64,000 nt of DNA from Selaginella moellendorffii (GCF_000143415.4 NW_003314305.1:748196-812195), one strand, 5' to 3'. Counted from the first letter of the stretch, positions 52,740 to 63,483 are shown. Program-made: numbers and translations. The notes: generated by a model not told the origin, from the letters alone.

Positions 52740-53140
52740 CTAGTTTTCTTTAACATCTTGGCGTTGGTTCGGATTCCTCTCGAGCCTGCTGCCTTGCCGC
52801 AGTTTCCTTTGCTCGCTCTTCCTTCGCGGCTTCTGCTTCATCTCACACTCGTTCCTCAACCTCTCGATGGAGCTGAAGTTGCTCTCCTGTCTTCCACCAC
52901 TCTGGCTATGGCTGGCACTGGCACCATCTTCGTTCTCTACCTTCTGGCTCTTCAGGTTTCTAAAAGAAACTACGTTTTCTAAAAGAGAGGTACCTACAAA
53001 ACTTGAGGATCGAGCTCCTTCAGCCTCTTCTTATACTTTTGCACCTTCTTGGCGTTCTGATAAAACTCCCGTTTCTTCTCTGCGCACTTGGAAACATACT
53101 CAGCTGCGGTTTCTTTTCCCTGGTTGATCACTGTAGCCTC
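52740..53140 (-). pseudogene. Coiled-coil protein, 3' exons, copy in unit 2
   Basis: Minus strand reads AAEYVSKCAEKKREFYQNAK and VQKYKKRLKELDPQ, then (after a decayed intron) ENEDGASASHSQSGG, SIERLRNECEMKQK and a stop at 52742. It is highly charged and helical. Copy 3 (62367-62683) has a clean GTAAGT donor after DPQ and an acceptor before KPEEQKVENEDG. Here the donor is lost and one extra base shifts the second exon. Family not recognised. Confidence 0.5.
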
Positions 53141-53209
53141 GGGTACCATTTCCTTCGTACCCCGCGAAACACTTGCAACGAAATGATGTTCCTTCGTTGC
53201 ACACGATCC
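53141..53209 (-). other. Inverted EGF-like segment
   Basis: In the plus-strand WAK relic of copy 3 the segment 62684-62760 codes INEGTSFRCKCFSGYEGNG, an EGF-like module. Here the matching ~69 bp lies inverted between the same flanks (AGCCTC and TTGACTGGTGGCTGC), coding NEGTSFRCKCFAGYEGNG on the minus strand. Confidence 0.75.
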
Positions 53210-53259
53210 TTGACTGGTGGCTGCGCGATAAAGCGATAAGCTCGTGACTTAGAGAACAG

Positions 53260-54254
53260 AGCTTGCTCTTTAAACGTGTCTTCCACGTTGATCATCAGCA
53301 CCAGCTCTTCTCATTTTTGGATTTGTTCTCTGGAAGTTCCGGCCGAAATTGTCCGCACTGCCAGGCACTAGAAACTTTTTCAAAGAAAACTCAAGCATCT
53401 TTACCTGGGGAGAGATGGGGGGAACAACCAAGTGCTTCAGAAGCGACCTCAAGCTACTGGCAGCTTTGGCAGTCTACAAGGGGGCACCACGGTGGCCATC
53501 AAGAAAGCCAACAACGGCAATGCCCCTCGCATTCAACAGTTTCTAAACGAGGTTACCATCCTCTCCAAAGTGAAACACAGAAATCTCGTCAAGGTGATGG
53601 GATGTTGCGTAGAAAGCGAAGTACCTCTCGTGGTCTACGAGTTCGTGCCAAGAGGAACACTGTACGAGCATCTGCACAAACGAGGAGATACGTTATCGTG
53701 GAAAAACCGTTTAAGAATTGCGACAGAGACAGCAGTGGCTCTTACGTACCTTCACTTTGCAGCTTCTCCACTGATATATCACCGGGACGTCAAATCCTCC
53801 AACATCTTGTTGGACGAAAAGCTCACGGCCAAAGTAGCGGACTTTGGGATTTCCAAGCTGGTACCCATAGATTCCACTCACATTTCCACAACTCTGCATG
53901 GAACACTGGGTTACATAGATAGTACCAGCAAAGCTATCAGCTTACAGATAAGAGCGACGTTTACAGCTTTGGAGTAGTCATCTTGGAGCTAATAACAGGT
54001 CAGATGCCTGTAGACTTCTCTCGCTGTGCTTCAGATAAAAACCTGTCCACATTTGCAATGAGCGTCATACAAAGAGGAGCCATCAGCGAGTTGATCGACA
54101 AGAGGTTGGATGCTAGAACTCCAGAAATGCTGGAGTGCGTTGCAAAAGTTGCAAACTTGGCAGCTCTGAGCTTACAGTTCGACGGAAGTAGCAGGCCGAC
54201 AATGAAGTTTGTTCTTTAAGAGCTTAAAAAGGCAATGCAAATCCTTATGGAGTA
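53260..54254 (+). pseudogene. Wall-associated-kinase-like receptor kinase relic, copy 2
   Basis: Plus strand kinase domain: VAIKKANNGNAPRIQQFLNE (catalytic Lys), [34 protein letters not shown] (HRD loop), [11 protein letters not shown] (DFG), and ELITGQMPVDFSRCASDKNL. This is the WAK/WAKL pattern; such kinases sense the cell wall from the plasma membrane. Lesions: the glycine loop is damaged (KLLAALAVYKG instead of KLGTGSFGTVYKG), about 4 bases are lost at GYID|YQQSYQLTDKSD shifting the frame near 53922, and a TAA replaces a Glu codon at 54217-54219 just before the original end (MQILME*, 54254). Only a decayed EGF piece precedes it. Confidence 0.8.
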
Positions 54255-54369
54255 AGAAGTTTCTAACAAACTTTTGCAATATTCTTTGTTTGTCTCCATA
54301 ACTGCAAGAGAAAACAATGAACTCCAAAAACATAATGTCTTCGAATCTTTACCTCTCAACTGCCGAAAT

Positions 54370-55209
54370 TGAATCCAAAACCACCGCCAGAAGTTATACT
54401 TTCCCAAACAGGCCGCTCAAAGTTTGAGACTCCCGAGCGTTTATCTCGTTCCAGAGCTGTTCTAGAGACCCGGGACGAAGCTCCTCGTACCTGGATTTGA
54501 ACTTGTCGTATAAGGTAACTATCAAAACTTTCTTCCAAGAACAAAGTCTCAAAGAACACTTTACCTTCTTACAAGCCGATCGGGCTGAGACGTAAGAGAA
54601 ATCTTCTTCCTGAATGGAAAGAAGCAAAAACTATCAAAACCTTCTTCCAAGAACAAAGTCTCAAAGAACACTTCACCCTAGTACAAGCCGATCGAGCTGA
54701 GACGTAAGAGAAATCCTCTTCCTGAATGGAAAGAAACAAATCAAAACCTTCTTCCAAGAACAAAGTTCTCAAAGAACAACTTACCTTTGTCCAAGCCGAT
54801 CGAGCTGAGACGTAAGTCTTTCTCCAGCTTCCTTGGAAAAAAAAATCCTCCTTTCAGCTCCGCGAGGACCAAATTCCGCCACACAGCGCTTCCTGAAAAC
54901 ATAGAATGCCTCGCTCGAGACGCCCGACCGAGCCAGATCCTTGGCATCCAGCAGCGCCAGAATATCACTGACGATCTCATCGCTGAGACGCTGGAGACTC
55001 CCAAGCCCTGGATCACGAATATTTTGCTTGCCCGTGAAGAGGAGATTCCCCAGCGGCTAGATGGCGCGGTGCTTGGATGCGAATGCGAGCCCAAATTCCA
55101 CACCAGGGCTCTCAACTCCAGGATCCTCCGATTCATCACTAGAATAGCTACACAAATCTTGGCATCTTTTTTCTTCCTCGTCTTCTTCTTGCCGCCTCTT
55201 GCACCATGA
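54370..55209 (-). pseudogene. F-box/JmjC protein, N-terminal part, degraded
   Basis: Minus strand, split over frames: ESEDPGVESPGVEFGLAFAS, then (after a stop) PLGNLLFTGKQ and the F-box LQRLSDEIVSDILALLDAKD LARSGVSSEAFYVF, WRNLVLAELKGG, GSWRKTYVSARSAWTK. This order matches the N-terminus of plant F-box-JmjC proteins (JMJ21/JMJD6-like group). Frameshifts occur near the poly-T at 54837 and in the F-box tail. Exon-like sequence YDKFKSRYEELRPG and LWNEINARES is at 54430-54510. It faces the kinase relic tail to tail. The catalytic JmjC part of such a gene appears at 63533-64000. Confidence 0.6.
54521..54812 (-). repeat. ~110 bp tandem repeat inside the F-box/JmjC relic
   Basis: Units start at 54521, 54633 and 54740 with ATCAAAAC(C/T)TTCTTCCAAG and contain the exon end coding TYVSARSA plus its donor and intron. 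Two and two-thirds copies, 112 and 107 bp apart. Confidence 0.8.
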
Positions 55210-56925
55210 AAAACTTCCCCACGGGGATAAAAGATGCTTAAAGTTTGTACTCCTTTTATACCATTAAGTCTTTATAATAAAATATTTAATCAAACATTTT
55301 AATAAAAAAAATTTCTTAAAAATATTTTATTAATGTTAAAAGTATTTTTATTTTTAAAAGAAATTTAGAAAATCTTTGCAACAAATTATGTTTTTTACTA
55401 AATTTGCACTTAAATTTTGAGTACAATAATTCACATATTCATTTAAAACTGACATTTATAGTATTTCCTTTTTAACTTTTATGCATAATTTATGTAATAA
55501 TGTAAAAATTTGGTGTTAAATTGAATTTGAATATTTTACAATCTCAATTGTGCATATAAACACTAACAACTAAAAAAAAAATTTATATTATAAGTATTAC
55601 AAATATTAAATTATATAAAAATACCTTTATTTAAATTTTGCTGCTAATTAAAAAGAAACAAAGCTCAAACACACTGTAGCTATATAAAAATAGTAACATC
55701 TCTTAAATGACTTTCCTTTATAGTATAATTTTATTTATATATAGATAGTTGAAAGTAACAATAAAATTCGTTATAACTAAAAATTTGTAATAATACACAA
55801 TTAATATAAAAGGTAACAATTTAACTAAAATAATTCTTTTACAGTATTTGACCATTATAAATAGTTACATCATGCTCCTTCACAACCTTAGTTCTTTATC
55901 GAGATTAAAATATTATGCCAGTAAAGATGGGTTTGAGATGGCCGATAGAGTCGCAATCCCGCCAAGAACCGAGACTAAACATGGTGAATGACCCCAAAAC
56001 TAATGAGTAAAAATACTCATTAAACATTCTAATAAAAAACAAAAATTTTACATGAAGTTATTCTATCAATATTGAAAGTACTTTTTTAAAAAGAGTTCTA
56101 AGAAATCTTCGCAACATATTATATTTTTTACTAAATTTGCATTTAAATATTAAATATTATAGTTCAAATATTCATTTAAAGCTGATATTTCTATTATTGC
56201 CTTTTTTTACTTTTATGCACAATTTATGTAATAGTGCAAAAACTTTAGTGTTAATTTGAACTTAAATTTTTTTTGTTTGAATAATATAAACAACTTAAAT
56301 AAATAGCATATAAATCCAAAAAAATAAAATATGTTAAAAATATTACAAATATTAAATCATATTGAATGTACTTTTTTCTACCTTTTATTTATGGTTGATT
56401 ACCGATAGTTAAAAAAAATTAAAAATATTATAAATCTCATAAACTATAAAATACCTTTGAAATCAAATCTATTAATATTATAGTTAGTGATTTTACAACT
56501 TTAGAAAATATTTGTTAAATGTTTTTTTAAATGACCACTTTGAGTGTATTTGTTTCACTTCTTTCCAAACAGCACAATCTGCACATTATAAATAAATAGA
56601 AAAAACTTTAAAAGTTTTAATTAAACCTGAAAAATGAATTTTAGTGTTGCATTGTCTTATTTTTATGCTACCATTATACAAGCTAAAGTAGTAATAATCC
56701 CCCACAGTCTTAGTTTTTATTAATATCTAAATTTATCACTTATTTGACTTTCAAAATTTTGTTTGTTTGTTTATTTATTTCATTTAAAGTGTTGTGATTA
56801 TTTATTTTGTGCAAATTTAAACACACTTTTTTTTCTATTGTAGTGCATGTGTAAGTGTGAATTACAAAAAAATTTAATCACTTTTAATGTTTTTTTTATT
56901 TTGGTGCATAAAAACCCATTTCTAG
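55210..56925. repeat. AT-rich DNA with a diverged ~730 bp direct duplication
   Basis: 55270-55990 and 56000-56760 align as tandem copies: matching landmarks include ACTAAATTTGCA(C/T)TTAAAT, ATTCATTTAAA(A/G)CTGA and ACTTTTATGCA(T/C)AATTTATGTAAT, about 725-735 bp apart, drifting to ~820 bp at the 3' end. No coding potential. Confidence 0.65.
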
Positions 56926-57889
56926 AGGTTTCAATGCTTGTTCTCTAGCCAAGCTTAATTCCTGTGAAAGGACTCCCATTTCTCTTGGTGAATGATCTCC
57001 CTGTGGCAATCAGTGCGCTTATATTTTTAGTGCCAGACAATTCTCACAAGGTGAATATTGAGCTCAGCACTCTAAAGATGACTCTCAACGTCTTGTACAT
57101 TCCTGCCATCAACACATAAGCCGAGAATAAATCCACACTCAAGCCCACATTCTTTCAAATGCAAGCTTAATGACTTAGTGACGATGAGGCCGCTGCTCTC
57201 GATCATCTCTTGGACAAGGGCGATATATGGTGCAGTGGTTCCACTCATGGAGGTGAGTACTTTGAAAGCTTGGATAGAAGCCAGGTGATCGGCAGAGTTC
57301 TCATCAGCATGCCACAGGGAATGTCAGCCTCTTTAGATCAATACCAGTGACACCCCCGACTTCACACTGTTGAGCCAACAAGCCTAAGTAGTCTTCACCA
57401 GATTCTTTTTGTGCTCGTGAACTTTTGAGGATTCTGACCAACATCTTTGGCAGCCAAGGTTGTTCACGATGCTTCAAACTCGAGCGGAGATTGGGGGCTA
57501 CAGTGCACGGTGATGCAAACTTAGTTTGCGCTTGTGCAGCTTCTCGACTCGCCGTCCCAGTCTGTCCAGCAAGTGGATTTAAAAAACACGTGTACAACAT
57601 GCACCTCAGCCACCCATGCCTCGATTTTCTTCTATGGTGTTACTGGATTTGTGTATTGGACATTATAGAAAAGCGATTGCTAAAGGAGTGTGGGACAAGG
57701 TGGATTATCTTCCTGGCTGGTATAATCCCGATTATGGAGTTGGGATGAACAGCAACGCTTATTTTTTCCCACAACGAATCTATGTGGGGGAAGAAATGAG
57801 ATGGTCTGTTGAGTGGTGGGACAATCCGTCTATTGCATGTTGCTGGGCTCCTCAAAAACAAAAAGTCAACACGAGATCTCCATCCCGAT
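56926..57889 (+). repeat. Unit 3 spacer, first part (with Copia-like relic)
   Basis: Starts near 56926 with the sequence matching 42230. 57045-57120 reads ELSTLKMTLN and VLYIPAINT. It continues through IGHYRKAIAKGVWDKVDYLP (57658-57720) until interrupted by an LTR element at 57890. The acetyltransferase exons and the minisatellite are absent from this unit. Confidence 0.5.
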
Positions 57890-58612
57890 AGTTCTTCCTC
57901 CTCGTGTGCGCGTCTCTCCGCTGCTAACATGGTATCGGAGCAATTGGCTCCTTGATCCTGAGAATGGCGCTTGCTGGCCAGGAGGCTAGTGATGAGGAGG
58001 AGGATGAGCCTCCCGATTGCAATCCCTCTTGCAATGTTTGGGACGCTTGAGGCGTTGCACCAAGGCACCAGGCTGTGTACAGGTGCTGAGCAACAAGCAG
58101 CAGCAAGTAGAGAACAAAGCCAGTGGGAGATTGAGAGATTTCAACAACCCACATCAAGAATTGGGTCAAGATTCAAGAACATTGCATAGCAATTCTTTGC
58201 AGGAATTTCCAGCAATTGGGAAGGATGCTTATGGAGATTCAAGTGCCTAGTCGCAGAGAAGTGGGAGCCTGGCAGTTCACGGCCAAGACCACATGCTAGA
58301 GGCAAGATTGAAGCCATAGCAAGAAGCAAAGAGTGTGCAAGCAAGAACAAGACCAAGAACCAAGTTTTGGGTAGTTGATTGATGAGTTTTTCATATGCTT
58401 TTACCATCAGCTCTCCATGCTCATCATCTCAGACTAGCTAGGCACGATTCAGGCTTAGATTCAGACTTGGATCAGTCGCCTGATCGTGAGTGGGAGTGTT
58501 AGAGGTAGAGATGATGTGGCAGTAGTTGCTTTATGTATATGTACACAATCATATACAGATATATATATATACAGTTCTTCCTCCTCGTGTGCGCGTCTCT
58601 CCGCTGCTAACA
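57890..58612 (+). mobile_element. Nonautonomous LTR (Copia-like) retroelement, 5' LTR truncated
   Basis: Right LTR 58497-58612 (116 bp) starts TGTTAGAG and ends GCTAACA, preceded by a purine tract GTGAGTGGGAG. The last 40 bp of the LTR recur at 57890-57929, followed directly by TGGTATCGGAGC, an initiator-Met tRNA primer site. The internal region of about 565 bp has no long frame. Units 1 and 2 are uninterrupted at this point, so it is an insertion. The left LTR has lost its first ~76 bp, and no clean target duplication is seen. Confidence 0.8.
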
Positions 58613-59030
58613 GATCTCGATCCCGATCTCCCAGGTAGCTGCGGCGTCGCGTGTTTACTCAACTCATGAATCTCACGACTGAAGAACAAGAGAAAAAAAG
58701 GAGAAGCAAGGGAAATAAGAGAACACTCTCCAAAACGAAGACGAGTAACTCTGGGCCCCCGGCCTGCTCCATCTTAGAAAGGCTGCTGGAATGTAAATAA
58801 GCTCTTCACACTTTTTTACAGGGCCTCGGGAAAAGCTGGCCGGCCAATTGGACTTTCGGGCAGACGACATGAACCATGCAGAGCAGGTTGGGTGCTCGTA
58901 CTATATGTGATGGAAGAAGGTGATGCTTTGCTTCTTGCTCGGATTTATCCCTGGACATTTTTTTTGCTTTCTTTACGTCAGATCTTAGAGTCGTCTAGCA
59001 ACAACAGAGATTCATGCAACATCGAAAGCC
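58613..59030 (+). repeat. Unit 3 spacer, second part with R1
   Basis: Resumes unit sequence at GATCTCGATCCCGATCTCCC and covers R1 (about 58640-58995). Confidence 0.55.
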
Positions 59031-59039
59031 GTTACCTCA

Positions 59040-59260
59040 TGAAGATCCTGAGGAGTATCAACTCCAGGGATCTTCCCTTCCTATTGCCTCTTTCGTGTCA
59101 TGTCGCCTCGATAGCACTTTTGCCAACACATTCCTTCTCAAAGCAGAAATCCTGCACGCCAAAGAAATGACTGTAAAAGAGCTGAAAAGATTGTGACTTA
59201 CCATTCTCGAGCTAGAACTTTGCTTCCTACTGCTGCTTGGATCGTTACGTCGAACATTTG
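59040..59260 (-). pseudogene. LepA relic, unit 3
   Basis: Minus strand: the exon at 59258-59208 carries the VTIQAAVGSKVLARE stretch before a GTAAGT donor, and an ALRRNVLAK-type piece follows near 59165-59085, with an extra base near 59119 relative to unit 2. Confidence 0.6.
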
Positions 59261-59269
59261 CCTGGTTTT

Positions 59270-60115
59270 GAGACCGTCAGTATGAATGATAGATCATCTT
59301 TAAGCTTTGGAAAATGCTTCGGCCTTGGCAGCGGGTGGATGTGGCCAATCGGGCGGGAGATATTACGAGGAAGATCTCCTAGAGGTCGAGCCTAACACTG
59401 CGTTGGAAATAATTTTTCCTTGTCTATTTTCTGACCTTTATGACGTTCCTAGCAGAAGATGTACAAGGCAAGTTTCAGTGTAAAATCCGAACCGATTCTC
59501 TAGTTTGTCGAAGATCTAACATTCTTTATTTTTGCCTTTCTAGCAGCTGCTTAAGGCGGCGAGATACTAAATCAGCCGAGGACCATGATCGAAAGCCTTT
59601 GTCGCAAGTACGTGAGAGTCAGATTTCTCTTATTTGCTTTCTTTTAAAGAAAAGAACAAATTAATCAATCAAATACATATACATCATCCAATGAGAAATA
59701 AATATGGCAAAGCAGTAGTTTCTTAAACATCTTTCTCCTTGTATGTTTTCCTGGGCAAAAAGTTGCCATTCTTCTTTCTCTCAGCCTTAAGAAGAGGGAC
59801 TTAAAGTCCACCACCACTGCTGTCCACCTTTGCTCTCTACCTTTGCATTTGGTCGTTTCTCAGGTTCAGTTAGAGTGCTGCTCTATAGGTACTTTACTAA
59901 CTTGAAGCAGTTTCTTATTTTTGTTTGGCAACAGAAAAACTAAAATGTGATTGACGACTGGTGATAAGAGGCTGAGATTTCCCTGCCGCAAACGCGTCCA
60001 TTGCGATTCGTCAGAAAATTGGCTCGTTTTTAAGTTTAAACGTTCTTCACTTTCAAACTTTCATGCAAATCGTTGGATTGTGACGAGGATGAAAATGTAT
60101 ACATATTCAAGAGAT
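59270..60115. other. Unit 3 region 3' of F-box gene 3
   Basis: Copy of 43835-44683. No gene recognised. Confidence 0.4.
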
Positions 60116-62266
60116 TCATATCTCCATCTCCCTTGACAAAATGTACAGCTCTATAAAACGTCTGTCCCTGCTTCTCAAGTGCCAAGGTACGGTCAGGAAG
60201 TCAAACCATGATCTTCTTAGCAAGTGCTTCATAACCACGCTGTTCTGCTCCAAGCAAACGGCAAAATACTTGGACTTGAGCCACAGCCGATCTTCCCTGT
60301 TGGAGTAGGGGATGACATCCCACAAACCCAGTACAAACTCCCAAACAATGATGGCCACTAGAGTATTCCTGATGCTGCACACCATATGAACCGAGGTGGT
60401 ACACTGGTGTACGGAGACGACGACAATTCTCGGAGCTGTAATGTTACCCACTGCCCATATATAAGTGTATTCATATGAAGTGTCTAACACTTGAATCAGT
60501 TTTTCCCATGTCTCCTGGGGAATCTTGGCGATGCATTTTCCGCCAGGGTCGGCCAGAAACCAGATTTCCATTGTGGGTCGCACGATTGCCGGTCGTCCAT
60601 TCAGTTGAATGAGTGGAGATTTTACGTGAAACTGATAGCTGTATGCGCAGAAGTCATGGCAGTCACGGCATGAGGTTTGAACTTGCTCCTGAGAAACCCA
60701 CTCATCACTTTCCCAGTTGTATTGAAAAACCGTCTGCCTCTGGGATGCTACCACCCTATTCAGCATGAAGTATGCATATGACCCAAGCAGGATGACATTC
60801 TCAGCGTCCCTAGCGCCACTTTCATCAGCTGGAGGCCATGGTAGGCTCCGCTCATTAAAGAAAGTCTCCACCGGTGTCAATGTAGCAATGCCCCTGCGAG
60901 AATTTCCAACTTGCCACTGTGGACGAGTTGAATTATTGAAGCTAACCACTGCAGGAGCTACCTCCTTTAACTCAGTGAAGAAAATGACCAGCAGCTTTTC
61001 TTGACTTATGCATGCAACCCTGAGGATACGTCCCATTTCCGGACTCGGAGCCATTACTCGTTTTGTCGAGAAGATTTTCTTGAGAACGTTGGTAACATAC
61101 AAGGTGCTCCCCTCCCACGAGATTAAGAGGGGACCGTGTGTGATTAAGGGAGCACGGTGGGCAAAGTTCTTGTCTCTGATCATCCTTGACCAGCCTTTAT
61201 CGGACCTAAAGAAGCATAACTCGCTGTGTTTCTTGTTCCAGAAGACAAGGGCGGGCTCTTGATATCGCTTGTGGCCTGTCCTGCGCCAGTTGTGGCATAC
61301 CATGCTCAGTGATCTAATATCCCTGACAGTGCACAAGAGTTGCGCGACTTGCTGCAGAAGGTCAGTAGGCAGATTGGACCACTTCTGGCCATCAACATTC
61401 TCTCCATGATTATAATCAAGTGACTTGACTGGCTTCAGTTTAAGCAAGTCCCTCAACCTTCGATAGCGATGAGCATACCAAATTCCAGCCTCAAAATCAT
61501 GGATGTAAACAATCTTCACGCATCCCTGGCAAGTAAAGAAGGCATAAAGAAAGACGCCATCCGAGCGCCGTGTAATGTTAGCCACACCCGCTTCCAGTGG
61601 CGGCTGAATATTAACCAAGTCTTGAGGTAGGCCATCAGCGTTAATCCGCCATGTCTCTTCCGAGGAATGCACTCTCATGTTCTTGACCTGGCCTTGACTC
61701 CATTTGACCGTCCACACTGGTTCCCTGCACCACTCATCCCTTTCCAAATCATATCTCACGCACGGTGTGTTCCACCAGGAAGAGGGCTCACAAAACATGA
61801 CATGAAGAAAGCCACCCGCCAGTGCACTGTATCCAGGCCACCGAGAGTCACCATACACGGTGGTCTCGCGACCAGTGAATCCAGGAGAATAACGAGACTT
61901 AACTCTCCACATCCCAGTTGTTGAATCGAAGATAGCAGAAGTGATGAGAAAGCTGTGCTGGGGGGCCAAAGGTGAATCGCTATAGACAACCAGGAGCTGG
62001 AACTTGTCAAGGCTGGATCCAAGTGCAGATGTGCTCAAGACCAAGGACGAGGAGGAGCTGGTCACAAGCTCTGGTGGAGATGGACAGATGCAAGCCATGC
62101 CAGTCGAGACATCCAAGACGATGAGCTGCCGGCGCATGCTCCACAGTGCCACGAGTGGTCCACCGTCACTGGCTCTGGTCTTCCAGTGGCAAGCGATGAG
62201 GATGCGGATGATCCTGCAGCTGTTCTTGTTCTTGTTCCATACCAGGAGCTGACCCTTTTGCTGCAC
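60116..62266 (-). pseudogene. Large F-box protein, paralogue 3, 5' deleted
   Basis: Open from 62266 to 60116 (716 codons) with both beta-rich halves and the F-box (KWSNLPTDLLQQVAQLL, LSMVCHNWRRTG). The first ~58 residues of paralogues 1 and 2 are missing. The open frame enters from upstream without an ATG: it reads AFLVQQKGQLLVWNKN, and the only nearby ATGs (62301 and 62296 region) are out of frame. The gap is a deletion joining two CCCTT sites. A 9-base in-frame loss also removes QRLL-type residues just after the F-box (RRTGHKRYQE). The first in-frame ATG is MRRQLIVLD, which would yield a shorter protein. Probably a pseudogene, but the long open frame implies recent damage. Confidence 0.75.
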
Positions 62267-62366
62267 CAGAAAAGCACGTTGACGAGGGGTATATACCGCA
62301 TGACATTCGCGAGCCGTGCCTAGAATAATTTTGGAATATTGTGATTAGCTTTTCTTGCTTAAGCTA

Positions 62367-62683
62367 TTAAGTAGCTTGCTCATTTTCCTCCTCCACCTCC
62401 TTTTCCGTCCTTTCATATTCGTTCCTCACCCTCTCGAGGTAACTGAAGCCCTGTTTCCTGCGACCGTTGCTCTCCTGTCCTCCACCACTCTGGCTATGGC
62501 TGCCACTGGAACCATCCTCGTTCTCTACCTTCTGCTCTTCAGGTTTCTGAAAGAAACTCTGTTTTCTAAAAGAAAGGTAGCTATGAAACTTACTTGAGGA
62601 TCGAGCTCCTTCTTCAGCTTTTTGTGCTTTTGCACCTTCTTGGCGTTCTGATTCTCTGCGCGCTTGGAAACATACTCAGCCTC
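62367..62683 (-). pseudogene. Coiled-coil protein, 3' exons, copy in unit 3
   Basis: Minus strand exons 62683-62594 (EYVSKRAENQNAKKVQKH, KELDPQ, then GTAAGT) and 62546-62367 (KPEEQKVENEDGSSGSHSQ, FSYLERVRNEYERTEKEVEE, ENEQAT*). Splice sites and frame are clean, better than in the unit 2 copy. The 5' part is cut where the EGF segment begins (62684). Family not recognised. Confidence 0.55.
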
Positions 62684-63483
62684 GGATCGTGTGCACCCTG
62701 CATCAACGAAGGAACGTCATTTCGTTGCAAGTGTTTCTCGGGGTACGAAGGAAATGGTATCTTGACTGGTGGCTGCGCGATAAAGCGATACGTTATTCTC
62801 CTTCCCGGTAAGCTCGTGACTCAGAGAAGAGAGCTTGCTCTTTAAACGTGTCTTCCACGTTGATCATCAGCACCAGCTCTTCTCATTGTTGGATTTTTTT
62901 CTCTGGAAGTTCCGGCCGAAATTGTCCGCACTGCCAGGCACTAGAAACTTGAGACACCTTCAAGCCATTTTCAAAGAAAACTCAAGAATCTTTACCTGGG
63001 CAGAAGAGATGGGGAGAGCAACCAAGTGCTTCAGAAGCGATCTCAAGCTAGGCACTGGCAGCTTTGGCACAGTCTACAAGGGTAAACTGGACGACAGCAC
63101 CACGGTGGAGCCAACAACGGCGATGCCCCTCGCATTCAACAGTTTCTGAACGAGGTTTCGCATTCCACAGAGATCTTGTCGAGATGCTGGGATGTTGCAT
63201 AGAAAGAGAAGTACTCTGGGCACGAACTCGTAGACCACGAGAGGTGAGCATCTGCACAGACGAGGAGATACATTATCGTGGAAAAACCGTTTAAGAGATT
63301 GCAACGGAGACAGTAGTGGCTCTTACGTACCTTCATCTTTGCAGCTTCTCCACCGATATATCACCGGGACATGAAATCCTCGAACATCTTGTTGGACGAA
63401 AAGCTCACGGCCAACGTAGCGGACTTTGGGATTTCCAAGCTGGTACCCATAGATTCCACTCGCATTTCTACAACTCTGCGGAA
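62684..63483 (+). pseudogene. WAK-like receptor kinase relic, copy 3
   Basis: Plus strand: EGF-like segment (NEGTSFRCKCFSGYEGNG, 62700-62756), a juxtamembrane run ending RATKCFRSDLKLGTGSFGTV with an intact glycine loop, then a deletion that removes the VAIKK catalytic Lys. Decayed pieces follow: LGCCIEREV, an HRD-loop counterpart at 63360-63375 and [12 protein letters not shown]. It ends abruptly near 63483 against the JmjC fragment. It complements copy 2, which keeps the Lys but has lost the loop. Confidence 0.75.

Noticed and set aside
52515-52982. 155-codon plus-strand frame near the start of F-box gene 2
   Set aside because: It overlaps the F-box and coiled-coil frames in antisense and has no motif.
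57961-58250. Short frames inside the LTR element as gag remnants
   Set aside because: No zinc knuckle or protease motif and several stops; too little to support.
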